From the NCBI GenBank assembly GCA_012184525.1, contig WOFQ01000017.1, positions 124,001 to 188,000 of the forward strand: a stretch of DNA of 64,000 nt, given 5' to 3'. A program made the translations under genes and the position numbers. Under the pieces are notes generated by a model. The model was not told where the DNA came from. It saw only the letters and a program-made list of their open reading frames with translations, and ran no database searches. This document shows, in pieces, positions 45,769 to 57,700 of this stretch (within the stretch, counting starts at the first letter, position 1; each line of letters starts with the position of its first letter). This DNA comes from Xenoacremonium recifei. Lineage: Eukaryota > Ascomycota > Sordariomycetes > Hypocreales > Nectriaceae.

Positions 45769-47123
45769 TGTTGTTGAAGTTGATAACTAAGACTGTAGAG
45801 AAAATGGGTTTCAAGTTTTGTCGTAGAAATCAAATCAAATCCTGGGGGATGAAGCCTCGTGGGGATTTGGAGATTTCAGGGCGAGAGTTGAAGGAGAAAA
45901 ACTTCTATACCTTAGTCGCTGTGTTCTTGAAAGTGGATCGACAGGTACGGAGCAGGGACAGTGCGTATTACAGTGTTCACCGCTCCAAGACACTGTGGAT
46001 TCTATACGCACACACATATCAACGTTTCCTACGGAGACTTGCAAGAGAAAATATTTATTGCGAAAATTATGATGAATGGGGTTTTCGCCGAGACGTCCAT
46101 AAAGTCCCCTGACCACACAATGCATGGCTTATTACGAAGTTGTTGAGTCAACTACAACAGATCCGCTGAGTTTCCGATCTTCGCGGGTTGGGTCACCCAG
46201 TCCCTTCACCTCTTGTTACCGTCTTGCGGGACAGATAGAGATAAATTACCGAATTCCGTCCAATGTTACGCCCGAGCTCATTCTCAGCCAGATCCGGTTG
46301 AATACCTCACGCACATGTTTTGGATCCTTTGCCGAGCTTTTCTCGGTTCATCTTCTTCGATGGCTTAGCGGAGGTGATTTACCCAACACAGAATTTGCGA
46401 TAATCCGATGAATCGACTCCCGAAGGTTGCGGCCTCTGTCCATCTACCCCAGACTCATCTCTCTCTAGCATGCGACCTGAGTTTAGGCGATGCTACGCAA
46501 CGTTCGGCTCCGAGGCATTGTCAGGGGGCACCCCGCAATATCTCCAAGCTAAACGAGCATATTGAGGGGGAAGCCGTGCCTAGTCGAACCTCGAAAGGCT
46601 TTTGCTCCGGTCAGTGTTACATGCTATTATCCGCACTTGTTTGTTATATAGCCCGGCTCGCGATTCCCACCAAACATATACATTCAAGTATAGGACCGTC
46701 TTACTCTGGCAACGGCGAACTTCCCTTTGGGTAATCTCCTCCTTGGTAGCAGTCCTTGATCTCTTAGACTGCTTCACTCTATTAATGTGCTCATGAGGTA
46801 ATGCGTTTATTAAATCAGGAAACTGTTCCGTACCATAAAGAGGAGATGCCTCTTTGTCGCTTTGTCGCAGTCACGGGCAAGTTATCTCGGCTTCATGTGA
46901 TAGAATGTCTAGCTTTTGGGCAGGAACGTCGTCAAAGTAGTGAGGAGAGAGACACAGGTTTCAATCGTAGCCATGCTAGTGAACAGCTGGTCTGTCTGTC
47001 TATATAAAGAGGACTAAATCCCCTCCGGTTGAGAAAATAACACTTGACATTCCCAGCATCCAAACGAACCTTGAGAACTACCAAAAACACCGAGAATTTG
47101 CTCTCAACCGCTTTCTTAACACA
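45769..47123. other. divergent intergenic region, RSA3-like gene / CFEM gene
   Basis: 1.35 kb without a supported gene. The right end contains a TATA box and the leader of the CFEM gene. Confidence 0.5.
47001..47008 (+). promoter_or_regulatory. TATA box of the CFEM gene
   Basis: TATATAAA lies 123 bases before the CFEM start codon. This leaves room for a leader of about 80-90 bases. TATA boxes are typical of regulated rather than housekeeping fungal genes. Confidence 0.6.
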
Positions 47124-47529
47124 ATGAAGTTCACTGGAACCATCGTCGCCCTCTTTGCTGTGTCCACTCTGGCTCAGGATCTATCCGGACTGCCTGACTG
47201 TGCCGTGCCATGCTTCGAGGATAGCTTTGACGTATCTGGATGCGATGATACCACGGACTTTGCTTGTCTCTGCGCGTAAGTCTGAAGAGCTAGGGGAGAA
47301 ATATGTATAAGAAGTCTCTAGTTAAACTAATGTGTTGCGTCTCGTTCAGATCGACTGCGTATGTTGATGCCGTCGAGACCTGTGTTGCCTCTGCTTGTGA
47401 CACAGCTGACAGGTAAGTGGCACATCTTCATCCTGTATTGCTTTCCATCTCATTAACATGAATAGTTTGACGGCTCTTGAGTGGGCTGAAGCTACCTGTG
47501 ATGCTGCGGGCGTCCCCCTTCGTCGCTAG
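47124..47529 (+). CDS. small secreted CFEM-domain protein
   Basis: 92-residue secreted protein with a single CFEM domain. Exons 47124-47275, 47350-47412 and 47466-47529. Signal peptide MKFTGTIVALFAVSTLA, cleavage likely before QDLSG. Eight cysteines follow in CFEM order (DCAVPC, GCDDTTDFACLC, TC, AC, TC). The Asp in TDFACLC is where Candida CFEM hemophores bind heme iron. The C terminus (AGVPLRR) has no hydrophobic tail, so no GPI anchor: it should be soluble outside the cell. Possible roles are heme capture or a host/surface-interaction effector; the sequence does not decide. It converges with RAD54. Confidence 0.88.
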
Positions 47530-47822
47530 AGCGCCGGACTGGCTAAGGCTGTTGATCATCTTGTGCCGACTTGGCTTCCTTCTACGAGGTTCAATATGTC
47601 CTATGAAAACTTCCTAGGTAGCTTTTGTAGACAGTCAAACTCGAGCTCTGAAGTCTCGGCAGAATGTTAAGCCCCAATGCTCTACCAGCGTAATGATCTT
47701 CGCCATTCTTTCAACGCCTCTCATGATCTAATTAAGCACAATAATCGTCCAACGCCTTGCTTACAGCCCATGTATTCGCCTTGTGACGCCTAAGAATCCA
47801 CCCGTGACAAGACCGACAACCT

Positions 47823-50296
47823 TTAGTGAGATATATACTGGAACACTGCTGATACCTCTGGCTCTCCATGCTCCTGCCTCAGCAGCAAATCCTGAATAGG
47901 CTTCAGTCCATCGTTGACAAAGTGATTCCAAGTGCTGGTATCTCCGTATAACATCGCTGGGGCTTTGATGTACTGTTTACCGTCGGGCTTGCATCGCTTG
48001 CATTTAAACGTCTCATGGGTATCGCTAGTAGTATCGGCGCGGTACTGGAACAATTCTCGAAGACTATCCAGCGAGAAGTGACGCTCCACGTCTTCGGCAG
48101 AGTCCACAACGCATGAGGACAAGCTTTGCTTATGCGATTGGCGTTGGAAAATCTTCTCCTCAATAGTGCCTGTGGCAATAAAGCGATAGACAAAGCAATC
48201 CTTCTTTTGTCCGTCTCGCCAGACTCGTGCCAGGGCTTGCTGGTCGGCTGCCGGGTTCCAATCGGGATCAAACAAGACAAGTCGATTCGCTCCAATGAGA
48301 TTGATACCACATCCACCAGCCTTGCTGCTTAGCAAGAAGACGAATTCATCGCCGTTGGGGTCGTTGAATCGATCAACCAGCTTTTGTCGTTTATTGACAT
48401 TCATTGTGCCGTCAAGGCGGAGACACCCATACTGACGAGATCGGCATAACCGCTCAAAGAGGTCCAACGTAGACGTATAGTTGCTGATCAGGACAATCTT
48501 GTCATTGGTGTCTTGGCGGATTCGAGCTAGCATTCGGTCAAGAACTTGCATCTTCCCAGAATACCATGGCTTGATTTCGCGGTCCCGACCTCGAGACTCC
48601 TTGGGGACATAATCCTCAGGATAACAACCCTCGGAGCCTGGTAAATCGTCGCTAAGACTTAGTAGATCGGGATGGTTGCATAGCTTCTTTAGAATGTTGA
48701 TTGCCTTCAGCGGCTGGCTTCCCTTGCCTCGGAGAAGGGCCTGGATGTCGGGACTGGTGATGAAATAGTTGTAGAGGTCGAGCTGGAACGGCGCCAAGTT
48801 GCAGAAGACGACGTGTTCATATTTGACAGGGAGATACTTGGAAAGAATGTCGTTTGTTCGTCGGATGAGGAACTTGTTGACAATTCCAAGCAGTTCGGCA
48901 GTACATTCATCGCCTCGTTTTCGGTCTGCTTCTGAAGCATCGGCATCGCGCCCGCGGAGAATTGGGATCTCAAATCGCTTGCGGAATTCCTGTCGTGTTC
49001 CCAAGAGATCTGGATTGGCGAAACTAGTAAGGGAGAAGTACTCGGTCAAATCGTTCTGAATTGGAGTTCCAGTGAGAATGACGCGTCTGGAAACATTGAG
49101 GTTGTTTAAAGCGTTGAATGTGTTGCTGTCGCCGTTCTTGAGACGGTGTCCCTCATCACAGAACAACAGGCCGATTTTGGTATGTTTAAGTTCCTCGACG
49201 TTCAACCGCAGCGTCTCGTAGGAAACGATAATGACGGGGCGCGTCACCGATCGACCGCTCGCGATAGCCCACTGTCGTAGCTGACGCGTCAACTCTTCCT
49301 TTGATGCTTTGCCATCTATGGCAAATGGGGTGATGGCATTAGCACCCAGCCATTTGACCAATTCGTTGGCCCAATTCTTCACCAAGCTTGCAGGGCAGAC
49401 GACGATGGCCTTCTGGATGGTCGACTTGCCTGCATCAGGAGACTGTTTTAGTAGCGTCCACATGAGTGAAATACACTGCAAAGTCTTTCCCAATCCCATT
49501 TCATCTGCCATGATGCATCCATTGGCCTTTTCGTCGATCATACCAGTGACGCATTTATACATAAACTTGACACCTTCGACTTGGTGAGGGCGCAGAATCT
49601 TGGCAAGCCTGGGATCAATGACAACAGGAACTCGAGGATGGTCGTTGTCCACCTTCTTTCTTATGCCGAGGATCTCAGCTAAGCTCTTGTGAACCAAGGG
49701 AACATCGAGTTTCTCGGTCTCTGCTTGCTGAGGTTCTGGCTTGGGTAGGTCCTTGGGCTTGTCGTGTAGTGTTGGGTCGTAGAGCACAATAGCAAACTCG
49801 CCACTGGGATCATGTAGAGGCTTTGGCACGAAGACGGCGCCTTGCCTCAAACCAAGAGTCGGCGGAGGTCGGTTAGGGTTATAGGCTGACGAGTTCTTGT
49901 TCTTGAGTGGTACTGTGAAGGCTTTGCGGAAAACAACACCCTTGTCTTTGACTTGAAAGACAGGAAATCGATTAACATCGCGGGTAGCAAGCGCAAGTCG
50001 GTCTTGATTCGAGTATGGCTTGTCGCTATCGGCATCGCCATCAGCGCCGGCGTAGTCGACCTTTCTTCGTTTTCGAGCTGGTCGATCGACAGCAATAGGC
50101 CTTCCTGCGGCGCCAGGGCACTTGAAAGGCTTATGGAGGCGTTCAATTGACTGTGGCGTAGAAACTTTCCGTCCTGTCGACTTTGCCTGGCCAGCGAGGG
50201 GCGTTGCAACGCTTGTTGATCTTGACATTGGAATTAGCGCGTGCAACGTTTGAGGAGATTGAAGATTCGGATTGTGGTTACTCACGGAGGAATCAT
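47823..50296 (-). CDS. RAD54: DNA repair and recombination ATPase Rad54
   Basis: SNF2-family dsDNA translocase that helps Rad51 in homologous recombination. Exons 50296-50286 (11 bases) and 50220-47823 give 802 residues starting MIPPSTSVATP. An alternative start at ATG 50228, with no first exon, gives 801 residues (MSRSTSVATP). The Rad54 N-domain includes PFKCPG and RKRRKVDY, a likely nuclear signal. Helicase motifs follow in order: DEMGLGKTLQ (I), VVCPASLVKNW (Ia), DEGHRLKN (II), LTGTPIQND (III), then VLISNYTSTLDLFERLC, LSSKAGGCGINLIGANRLVL (V) and QQALARVWRDGQKKDCFVYR (VI). A C-terminal zinc-type CKRCKPDGK is conserved in Rad54. All motifs are intact. Confidence 0.96.
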
Positions 50297-50793
50297 CTTG
50301 GAAGAGGCGCCCGGCAAGTGGAGGCTATCCCAATGTTCATAGAATTCGAGGCCTTGACCTGAATGTCAAGAGTCTCCTCCAGCCTTCGAGCGGGCAGAAG
50401 AGGGAATGAAGCGCGACGTGTTTACGCGTTGTAGGCAGACACGGTATCACGTGCACTGACAGGCCCATAATACAGCGGGAGGCAACGCCTCTTCGTCCTT
50501 GGCCTCCACCACTCTACAGTAGTGGCCAAAGATGCCGCTTAACGGGGACTCCGTATAGTGGCGAGAAATAATTAATGAAATTTGTTTTGCCGCCTCCAGT
50601 CCGGTTTCGGGCGGTCCTGCCGGCCATGAGCTCGGAACTTGGCTCGGACCTGATATCAATCCCTCTATCCCCTTCTCCTTCAAAATCCCCAGCTCGCTAG
50701 GTCGATCTCGGCACCATCGCACACCGCGAATATCTTACTTTACACGACTGTCTCTAGCGCGCGTCGATCTGTGCAGCTGCAGCACATGCGAAG
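50297..50793. other. bidirectional promoter region, RAD54 / tandem ORF pair
   Basis: 497 bases between divergent starts; no gene seen. Confidence 0.5.
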
Positions 50794-51111
50794 ATGGCCT
50801 TTGTTAGCCGCCCTTCCAGTGGAGATGTGTTTGCCGAATCTCGAACCGCTGGACCGACCCCTCTCCGCGTTGCAATTGCTGAACACCGGACGGCAATTGT
50901 CTCTGGCACCGTCGCTGGACACTTTGCTCACTGGCATTATTTGACCAAGTTCCGTCGTATCCGCCCTGATGCACCCAGGGGACGGCGGTATCTCGCAATT
51001 GCAGGTCTCGGTTGGGGTGTCGTGTACTTGGGCGTCCTGAGTACCATAACCCTTTCTCAGCGCAGTCTCTTGAGCAATATCGAGTCCTTGAACCGTCCAC
51101 CAAAGCCCTGA
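50794..51111 (+). CDS. hypothetical 105-residue single-pass membrane protein
   Basis: Not recognised. One exon with coding-like codon use (pyrimidine-ending third positions). The hydrophilic N terminus contains AVAGHFAHW-type His/Trp residues (SGTVAGHFAHWHYLTKF) and a basic stretch (RRIRPDAPRGRR). One transmembrane helix follows (LAIAGLGWGVVYLGVLSTITL) and a short tail. Basic-before-helix topology with no signal peptide would suit a mitochondrial or ER membrane protein. It ends in TGA only 18 bases before, and in the same frame as, the carrier ATG, which suggests a shared transcript. Confidence 0.6.
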   Translation: MAFVSRPSSGDVFAESRTAGPTPLRVAIAEHRTAIVSGTVAGHFAHWHYLTKFRRIRPDAPRGRRYLAIAGLGWGVVYLGVLSTITLSQRSLLSNIESLNRPPKP

Positions 51112-51129
51112 GCTGCCCTTCTTAGGACG

Positions 51130-52104
51130 ATGTCCGCGGATTTTTGGGCAGGCTACCTCAGCGGCGCGGTTGGAATTATCATCGGCAACCCTTTGGACGT
51201 GATCAAGGTTCGTCTACAGGCTCAAAGCAGCGCACCCGCGACAAGCACGTCGACATCCACGATACCAATTGCCACAGCCACCAGCAGTAGTCATACGCAG
51301 CCACGCTACTACGGTGGTTCGGCGGCCTGGGTCACAGGCACAGCAGCTCCCATTCTGGGCTATGGTGCTCTCAACGCCCTACTCTTCGTTTCATACAACC
51401 GGACTGAGGCAGCCTTGAATAAAGCCTTCTCGGTTTCCGAAAGCCTCTGGACAACTTGGCTCGCCGGCGCCGTTGGTGGTCTTGCTACTTGGGTTGTCAG
51501 CACACCCACGGAACTCATCAAATGTCGCGCCCAGCTCGCAACCCCGCCATTGTCAAGTTGGGCCATCACGAAGCAAATATGGCGCTCCGAGGGAGTTCGC
51601 GGGCTCTACTTTGGTGGGGCAGTAACGGCTCTGCGTGACAGCGTCGGCTATGGCTTTTACTTTTGGTCATATCAGTTGACTTCTCGTTGGCTGGCTGCCG
51701 ATCCTCGTGAAGAGCCGCCCTTGCTGCAGCACGAAGCAGCCAGAGTCTTGTTCTGTGGTGGCTTGGCAGGCATTGTGACCTGGGCGAGTATTTTTCCACT
51801 CGACGTTATCAAGACTCGTGTTCAGACACAGCCCTGGCAGCCAACATCAGAAACATCCCCTCTCTTGTCAGCGCCGGGGAGCTCTCGGCAGAAGAGGCAG
51901 GGTGCCATCAGCGTCGCCAAAGAGGCTTTCAGGGAGGGAGGCATGGGGATATTCTTCCGCGGCCTTACAGTTTGCAGCGTCAGAGCCTTCATCGTCAACG
52001 CGGTGCAATGGGCCGTCTACGAATGGATGATGCATGAGATGGGACAGGGACGCAAACAGCAGGCCGTAGAAGCCCCCAGTCAAGACCGATTGGGGCAGAT
52101 GTGA
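51130..52104 (+). CDS. mitochondrial carrier family (SLC25) protein
   Basis: Inner-membrane solute carrier with six helices in three repeats; intronless, 324 residues. The three signatures are NPLDVIKVRLQAQ (about 20-32), TPTELIKCRAQL (about 125-136) and FPLDVIKTRVQT (about 222-233). Layout resembles the basic amino-acid/carnitine branch (SLC25A29/45/47/48-like; fungal Arg-13/Crc1 relatives). The substrate cannot be told from motifs alone. A Ser/Thr/Ala-rich insertion at residues about 33-55 is unusual between helix 1 and the matrix helix. See the preceding gene for the 18-base spacing. Confidence 0.88.
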   Translation: MSADFWAGYLSGAVGIIIGNPLDVIKVRLQAQSSAPATSTSTSTIPIATATSSSHTQPRYYGGSAAWVTGTAAPILGYGALNALLFVSYNRTEAALNKAFSVSESLWTTWLAGAVGGLATWVVSTPTELIKCRAQLATPPLSSWAITKQIWRSEGVRGLYFGGAVTALRDSVGYGFYFWSYQLTSRWLAADPREEPPLLQHEAARVLFCGGLAGIVTWASIFPLDVIKTRVQTQPWQPTSETSPLLSAPGSSRQKRQGAISVAKEAFREGGMGIFFRGLTVCSVRAFIVNAVQWAVYEWMMHEMGQGRKQQAVEAPSQDRLGQM

Positions 52105-53030
52105 CTGGTGTATTTGATCGGCACATCTTGTTGTTTATGACAGGAAACGACGCAAGTTATGTATGTTTACGGATTCCACATGTTCATTATTGTGTAGGTA
52201 GATATATATCATCCTCAAGGAGGCCCTGTCATGAGAAGGGGGGCGCGGTGCGGGTTGGCGCCGCCTCCGCCGCCGCCGCTACCGAGAAAGGGATGGAAAC
52301 GTTAGTTTTCTCATGACTTCATATCTGCTGCCCCTGTCCTTCAGTCCTCTCTGTCTTGAGTCTCTTCTCCCCTCCCTTCACCCAAAACCTCGTACTGCTG
52401 GAGCCCTTCTAGCCCCCATCCGGCCTAGACCGAGACATACTTCGACGGGCAAACGACTTCGTGTGCTTATAGCATTCCTCCCTCGACCGTGGAGATTGAC
52501 ATACATCGGGGATTCAGATGCCAATGGCGAGCCAATGGTGCCCTAGGCCAACTCGATTGGGCCACCAGCATTCCTCCCCCAAGGTATGTCCGGGCAGGCC
52601 ATACTCGGTCGGCGCGCCATTCATGAACCTGAACCAGGGGAACACGGCGCAAAGCTGGCCTGTGATGGGCTGCAGCGCGGATCTAGATTCGAGCTTGAGC
52701 TTGCCGAAGCGACGATATTGAGTGCCAGTGCCTTGCAGCGCAGCGTCTTAGCCCCCAGACCAACCAGACCTTGGGATTCACTCGTCGGCTGCCCATCCGT
52801 GGCTCCCGTCTCGTCATCGCAGAGCGACGCATTCCGAATCGCCCCCAAGCCGCAGCCTCGAGTTGCCCAATGTCTCGCCGTCCCATTCTGCCACGCTCTG
52901 GCCTCCCTAGCGAGCGAGACCATTAATAACTCTGTCACGGCCCGCCAGCAGCTTTCGTGATCACTCAACGCGCCAGCTTCCACCGCGCCTGCGAGAGGGA
53001 TCCATCCTTCTGGACAACCTCAACGCAAGC
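52105..53030. other. intergenic region, carrier / GT25-like gene
   Basis: 926 bases with a (CCG)n-like GC-rich patch near 52265. No supported gene; frames on both strands lack domains. Confidence 0.5.
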
Positions 53031-54343
53031 ATGAAAATGTTGCTGTTACTCAGATCGGCCAGCTCGAGAGGCCTCGGCCGCCGCATCACCCGCCTCCTCT
53101 CCGCCGCGACCACGGCCATTCTTATGTACTTCATCCTCGCCTTTCTCTTCAACGATGGATCCATCCTCCCGGCCTGGGCCGACATCTTCGCCGCAGATAC
53201 GCCCATCATCAGCATGTCGAGCCAGGACGGACTCCAAGTAGCCATCAGGGACGCAGACTACGGGCGTATCTCGAACCATACCCTTGGGTTCGAGAAGGTC
53301 ATCGCCATTGGCCTCCAGGAGCGGTCAGATAAACGCGATGCCATGACGTTGATGAGTGCTCTCACCGGCTTCAACATTGAGTGGGTGGAGGGAGTCAAGC
53401 CTGGGACTATATCACAAAAGGCTATCCCCTACGGTGTCGACACACACAATACCAAGGAGAATTTCCTCGGCAGTTGGAGGGGACACATGGATGCGTTGCG
53501 GAAGTGAGTGACCCTGCTATTCTATCATTCCATTCCATTGTCCATCTCCAAAGGTCGGCCAGTTTAACTAACTGATGATGGTGTTTGAACAGAGTTGTCG
53601 ATTCCGGATACGCTACTGCCCTAATCATTGAGGATGACATGGACTGGGACGTCCATCTGAAGGGCCAGCTTGACGCTGTCGCCCGCGGCGCTCGTCATAT
53701 CTTACACGACCATTCTTCTATGCCCGCGTCGCCTTATGGAGATGAGTGGGATCTGCTCTGGCTGGGCCATTGCGGAGAAATGCTCCCCGAGACGCTCCAG
53801 GAGAACGCCAAGCTCACTGCGTCGAAGAAGTCCAGGATGTCGGCCAAGTACATCATCAAGAACGACCAGACGGTCCCGCCTTTGAACGAGGTGTCCAAGT
53901 TGGTGGACTGGTCCAAGTATCCCGCCCACACAAGAGTCGTTCACATGACGGCGGCACCAATATGCACTTTTGCCTACGCCGTCACCCAGAGCGGCGCCAG
54001 AAAGTTGTTGTACGCGCTCAGTGTTAACGGCTTACGCACGTCCTTCGACAATTCTCTCGCCCAACTCTGTCGAGACTCAATCGGGGGCAAGGCGAGGGCG
54101 CTTGAGAGCCGCGGCATGGGGTTGAACTGTGTCAGTGTCAACCCGACAATCATGTTCCATCACCGAGCCAAGGGGTTCGTTGCCGGTGACAGTGACATCC
54201 AGAGCTATGGGAAGGATGGGAGTGTAAGAGAGAAGGGCATGACCGAGTCTATCAAGTGGAGCATGCGGTTGAATCTGGAGAATGTGCTGATGGGCAAACC
54301 CCTGGAGGCACAGTTTAAGGAGCACTCGCTCGGTGTTATGTAA
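53031..54343 (+). CDS. glycosyltransferase family 25-like type II membrane protein
   Basis: GT25 (LPS biosynthesis/procollagen galactosyltransferase-like) domain, probably Golgi. Exons 53031-53503 and 53593-54343 give 407 residues. A basic N terminus (RSASSRGLGRRITRLLS) and a signal-anchor helix (AATTAILMYFILAFLF) give type II topology. The catalytic region starts VIAIGLQERSDKRDAMTLMS, with W/GxxxSHxxA-like FLGSWRGHMDALRKVVDSG, and the acidic motif ALIIEDDMDWD is the metal/donor site. LLWLGHCGEM, APICTFAYAVTQSGARKLLY and NCVSVNPTIMFHH follow. Acceptor sugar is unknown. An ATG two codons downstream is also usable. Confidence 0.87.
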
Positions 54344-54765
54344 TGATGAGATATGTCTATCTTACCTAGGTAAAAATGGAAATTTTGCGCGCTCTCTCGG
54401 TTCTGTATGTCTTCTGGGATGCCATCCTTGTTGTATGTCTTCACGACTGCGGATGTCAACTGGTCTGAAGCAATGGCACGACTCTTTATGGGTTCCTAGA
54501 ATGCGGCTTTCCATAAACCCTGGTCTACGGCACCAGTCTGAAAGGACCGCTACCATACCGCAGGACGTGGGGAGCAATCTGGTGGCGATCACACATGCGA
54601 AAGGCACCAAAGATATAGCTAAACCTTTTCATTTCCATATTCCGAGACGCCCCCCGTCCAGTTCCAAAGCCTAGCCCGAACTTCCACCGCATTAATCATT
54701 CATGGGCAGCAAAGACGCCAATTTCCCTATCAAACCGTTTAAGACTGACGCAGCGATCTGTAACT
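54344..54765. other. convergent spacer
   Basis: 3' flanks of the GT25-like gene and RSC1; nothing else seen. Confidence 0.5.
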
Positions 54766-57700
54766 TTACACAGCAGCACCCTCTCGCGCAGGTTGCTGCC
54801 AGCCTTCAAGGCCAGCATCCTTCTGCCAACGCTCTGTGGCCTCGTCAAAGTGCTGGAACCACTCGCTCAAGCTTTCAGTCGCCGTAGAGACCATCTCTTC
54901 TCTTAACCGCTTTTCAGCAGCAGTGTCCGTTTCGGTTTGCTTCTCCGCGTCGACTTTCCCTTCTTCATCCCGCTGCTTGCGCTTCTTCTCCCGATCCGCG
55001 AGCCACTCCTGCCTTCCAGACAAGTACTTGATGCTGTGCCCCAGACCAGCACTCTCGGATGAGATACCCTTATGGGGTCTATCGAGAGGTGGCGCAGTGA
55101 AGAATAGGACGCGCCCAACGGCGTCGTGTTGAAAGGATCGCCGTACCTCCTCTGGGAAGACCTCATTGAGAGTATCTGGGAGGGTGTAGACTTCAGGCGG
55201 GCGTGGTGGGTTGTACATGTTAGTCGGCATCATGCCGCCGCCACCTGGCCCAACCATGGGCGTTCGAGAGACCGGCGGAGCAGGGACCGGAGTGTAGGCT
55301 GCGGCCATAGCGTTTGGCATCTGCTGTTGGTGCAGAGGCGGCACAGGAGATGGAGCATAAGCGGGTGCGTAACTCTGCGGATAGCCAGGCTGCTGGTGCG
55401 GCATTGGCATCTGCTGGTATTGCATCGGGCGCATAGGGACCTGGGGAGGAACGCCATGAAGAGGCTGGTGAGGAATCGGCACAGGCGTTTGATGCATTGC
55501 CGGGGGAACTCCCACTGGGTTGACCGGCTGAAAATGCTGTGCCATGTGCATGCCGTACTGACTTGGCGACGGGGTTGGGACGCCGCCGGGGTAAGCCGCT
55601 GGCATACCACCCATGACGCTTTCTCCAATGAGGTCTCTGGCGACGGCCATCATCGAAGCGCGACGAGCGGCCTCTGCAGAGAGGTCGGGCATGGCGGGGA
55701 GAGGCTGCGGCGGAGGAGTAGGCTCGGGAGGCGGCGATTCCTAGGAAAGAGGGCGCAGTCAGTAGAGGAAGCGATGATAACATGTGTCAACCTCAGGCAT
55801 GAAATGGTTGCAGCTGAGTGGCCAGCGCGGTGCCATCGGGGAAAGGACAGGGATGCCAAGGCTGAATCTGAGGCGGGCAAACAGGGCTGGCTGCATGACC
55901 ACTAAGCATGGACGACCTGCCTGTCCATGCATGAAGGGACAGTACTAGCACTTACATTAGCTTCTCGCGGGCGACGATGCACTGCTCCCACTATGGGAGG
56001 GGCATTGGGGCTGCCCCAGGTTGGTTTCGGCAGCTCATCCGTCTCCTTCGCGTCCTCTCTGAGCAAGTGTTTGATCGGACTTGGTACTTTCTTCATCCTT
56101 CGGGGTACATCGTAGATGTCCATTTCGTAGTCCTTATCCCGCACCTCGTCAGGCATGCAACTCGCCCACGTCTTGATCTTGTTGAAGCGGAAATTCTCCT
56201 CGTTATAGCGTGACTCGCAAACGTAGATCGACTTGTCCATGGGAAACCCGCGCGGCCGACCTCTGTTAAATCGCGTCACAAACATGACAAAGCACTGGTC
56301 GAGTACATCTTCGATCTGATGGTCCCGGTACTGTCCCGTTTTCATGACCTCGTGGGGAAAGAAGTGCTTTTCGAATCGATGGACCGTCTGTTCAGGCCTA
56401 TAGTACCAGCACGCATTGATCCATCTCTGGCCAGCTCGGTCTTGCCATGTTCTATAAATCTGGGCCACGATGGGTTTGGCCAGATCGTTTGGATTGCGGA
56501 TATGTACCCAGTCACCTGTGTAGGCTCGGTCAGTGACACAAAATCGACGACAACCTCTTCTCCTTGGGGACATTCGAACATACCCACTCTCCATGACTGG
56601 CCGTTGTATTCGATTTCCGCAAGTGGAAGCTTTCCGTCCTCATCCCTGAAGTCGTCGTCGGGCTTGGCCTTTTCCTGCTCAGCCAGGACACGAGCTTGTT
56701 TCTGGAGCTCGACAGCCGCAAGGTACACCGGGCTATCATCCTCGTTGTAGATCTTGGCGTTTTCAAACATCAACTCCATATCCAGCATCATCTGATCGAC
56801 GTTCTGATACTTCTTCCGTTTCGCCTTCTTCTTGATGTTGTCCAGCGCAATGGGTCGTGAGATTGCTTGGTAGTAATCGGGCAAAGCAGCTTTGTCTGGA
56901 AGCCTTTCGAAGGCGAGAATCAACAGATTCCCGTCCTCATCTTTCGATTTCCTCAGACCCTTCATAATGGAGGCAATCCGGGCCTCTGTTGGGGTTAGAA
57001 CCATGGGTGGTCGACCTCTCCGTTTGTGCGGATCATCGTCCTTCTCCCAATCTGGATCTTGATACCTAGAACCTCCAGTGCGAACTCGTCGGCGAGACCG
57101 GCGGCGCGTTCCGTCGTCATCAGAGTCATCGGACTCGTCCTCTTCTTCGTCTTCGTCCTCTTCGTCCTCCTCGTCTTCATCATCCTCTTCCTCGTCTAAG
57201 GGCGGCGACTCCTCCGCTGGGGGGAGCTCGCCCAGATCAGGTAACTTCGCATCCTCAGGCGATATGTCTCCCTTTTTGACCAGTTTCTGCAACTCTTCCA
57301 CGAAGATCTCTCTCAGGCGAACGGCTGCCCCGAAAATCGGCGCTGAAGGGCGGTTATAGACTTGAGCATTGTGGAATATCTGCGCAACATCCTTGACGAA
57401 CTCGGCAAACGAAGTGTATTGTTTCTTCTGAGTTTTCCCCTGCGAACCCCAGTCAGTATGGTGCGAAGGCCATGGTGTGATGTTTGTTGCAATCTTGACT
57501 GACCCGAACAGTACTGAAAGCAACAGGCTCAGCGATGACCTCGAAATAGTCTGGGAGCGCTCGTCGGTTCGGTATGCGTTGAAATCCGGCTGCGAGTTCT
57601 TCACCACTATGCGCCGAAACAGTATTAGTTCGCTAATTCGATGAATGTGAATTGTAGTGCGTTCAAGCCACCTACTCTTCCTGATAGCCACAAAGGTACG

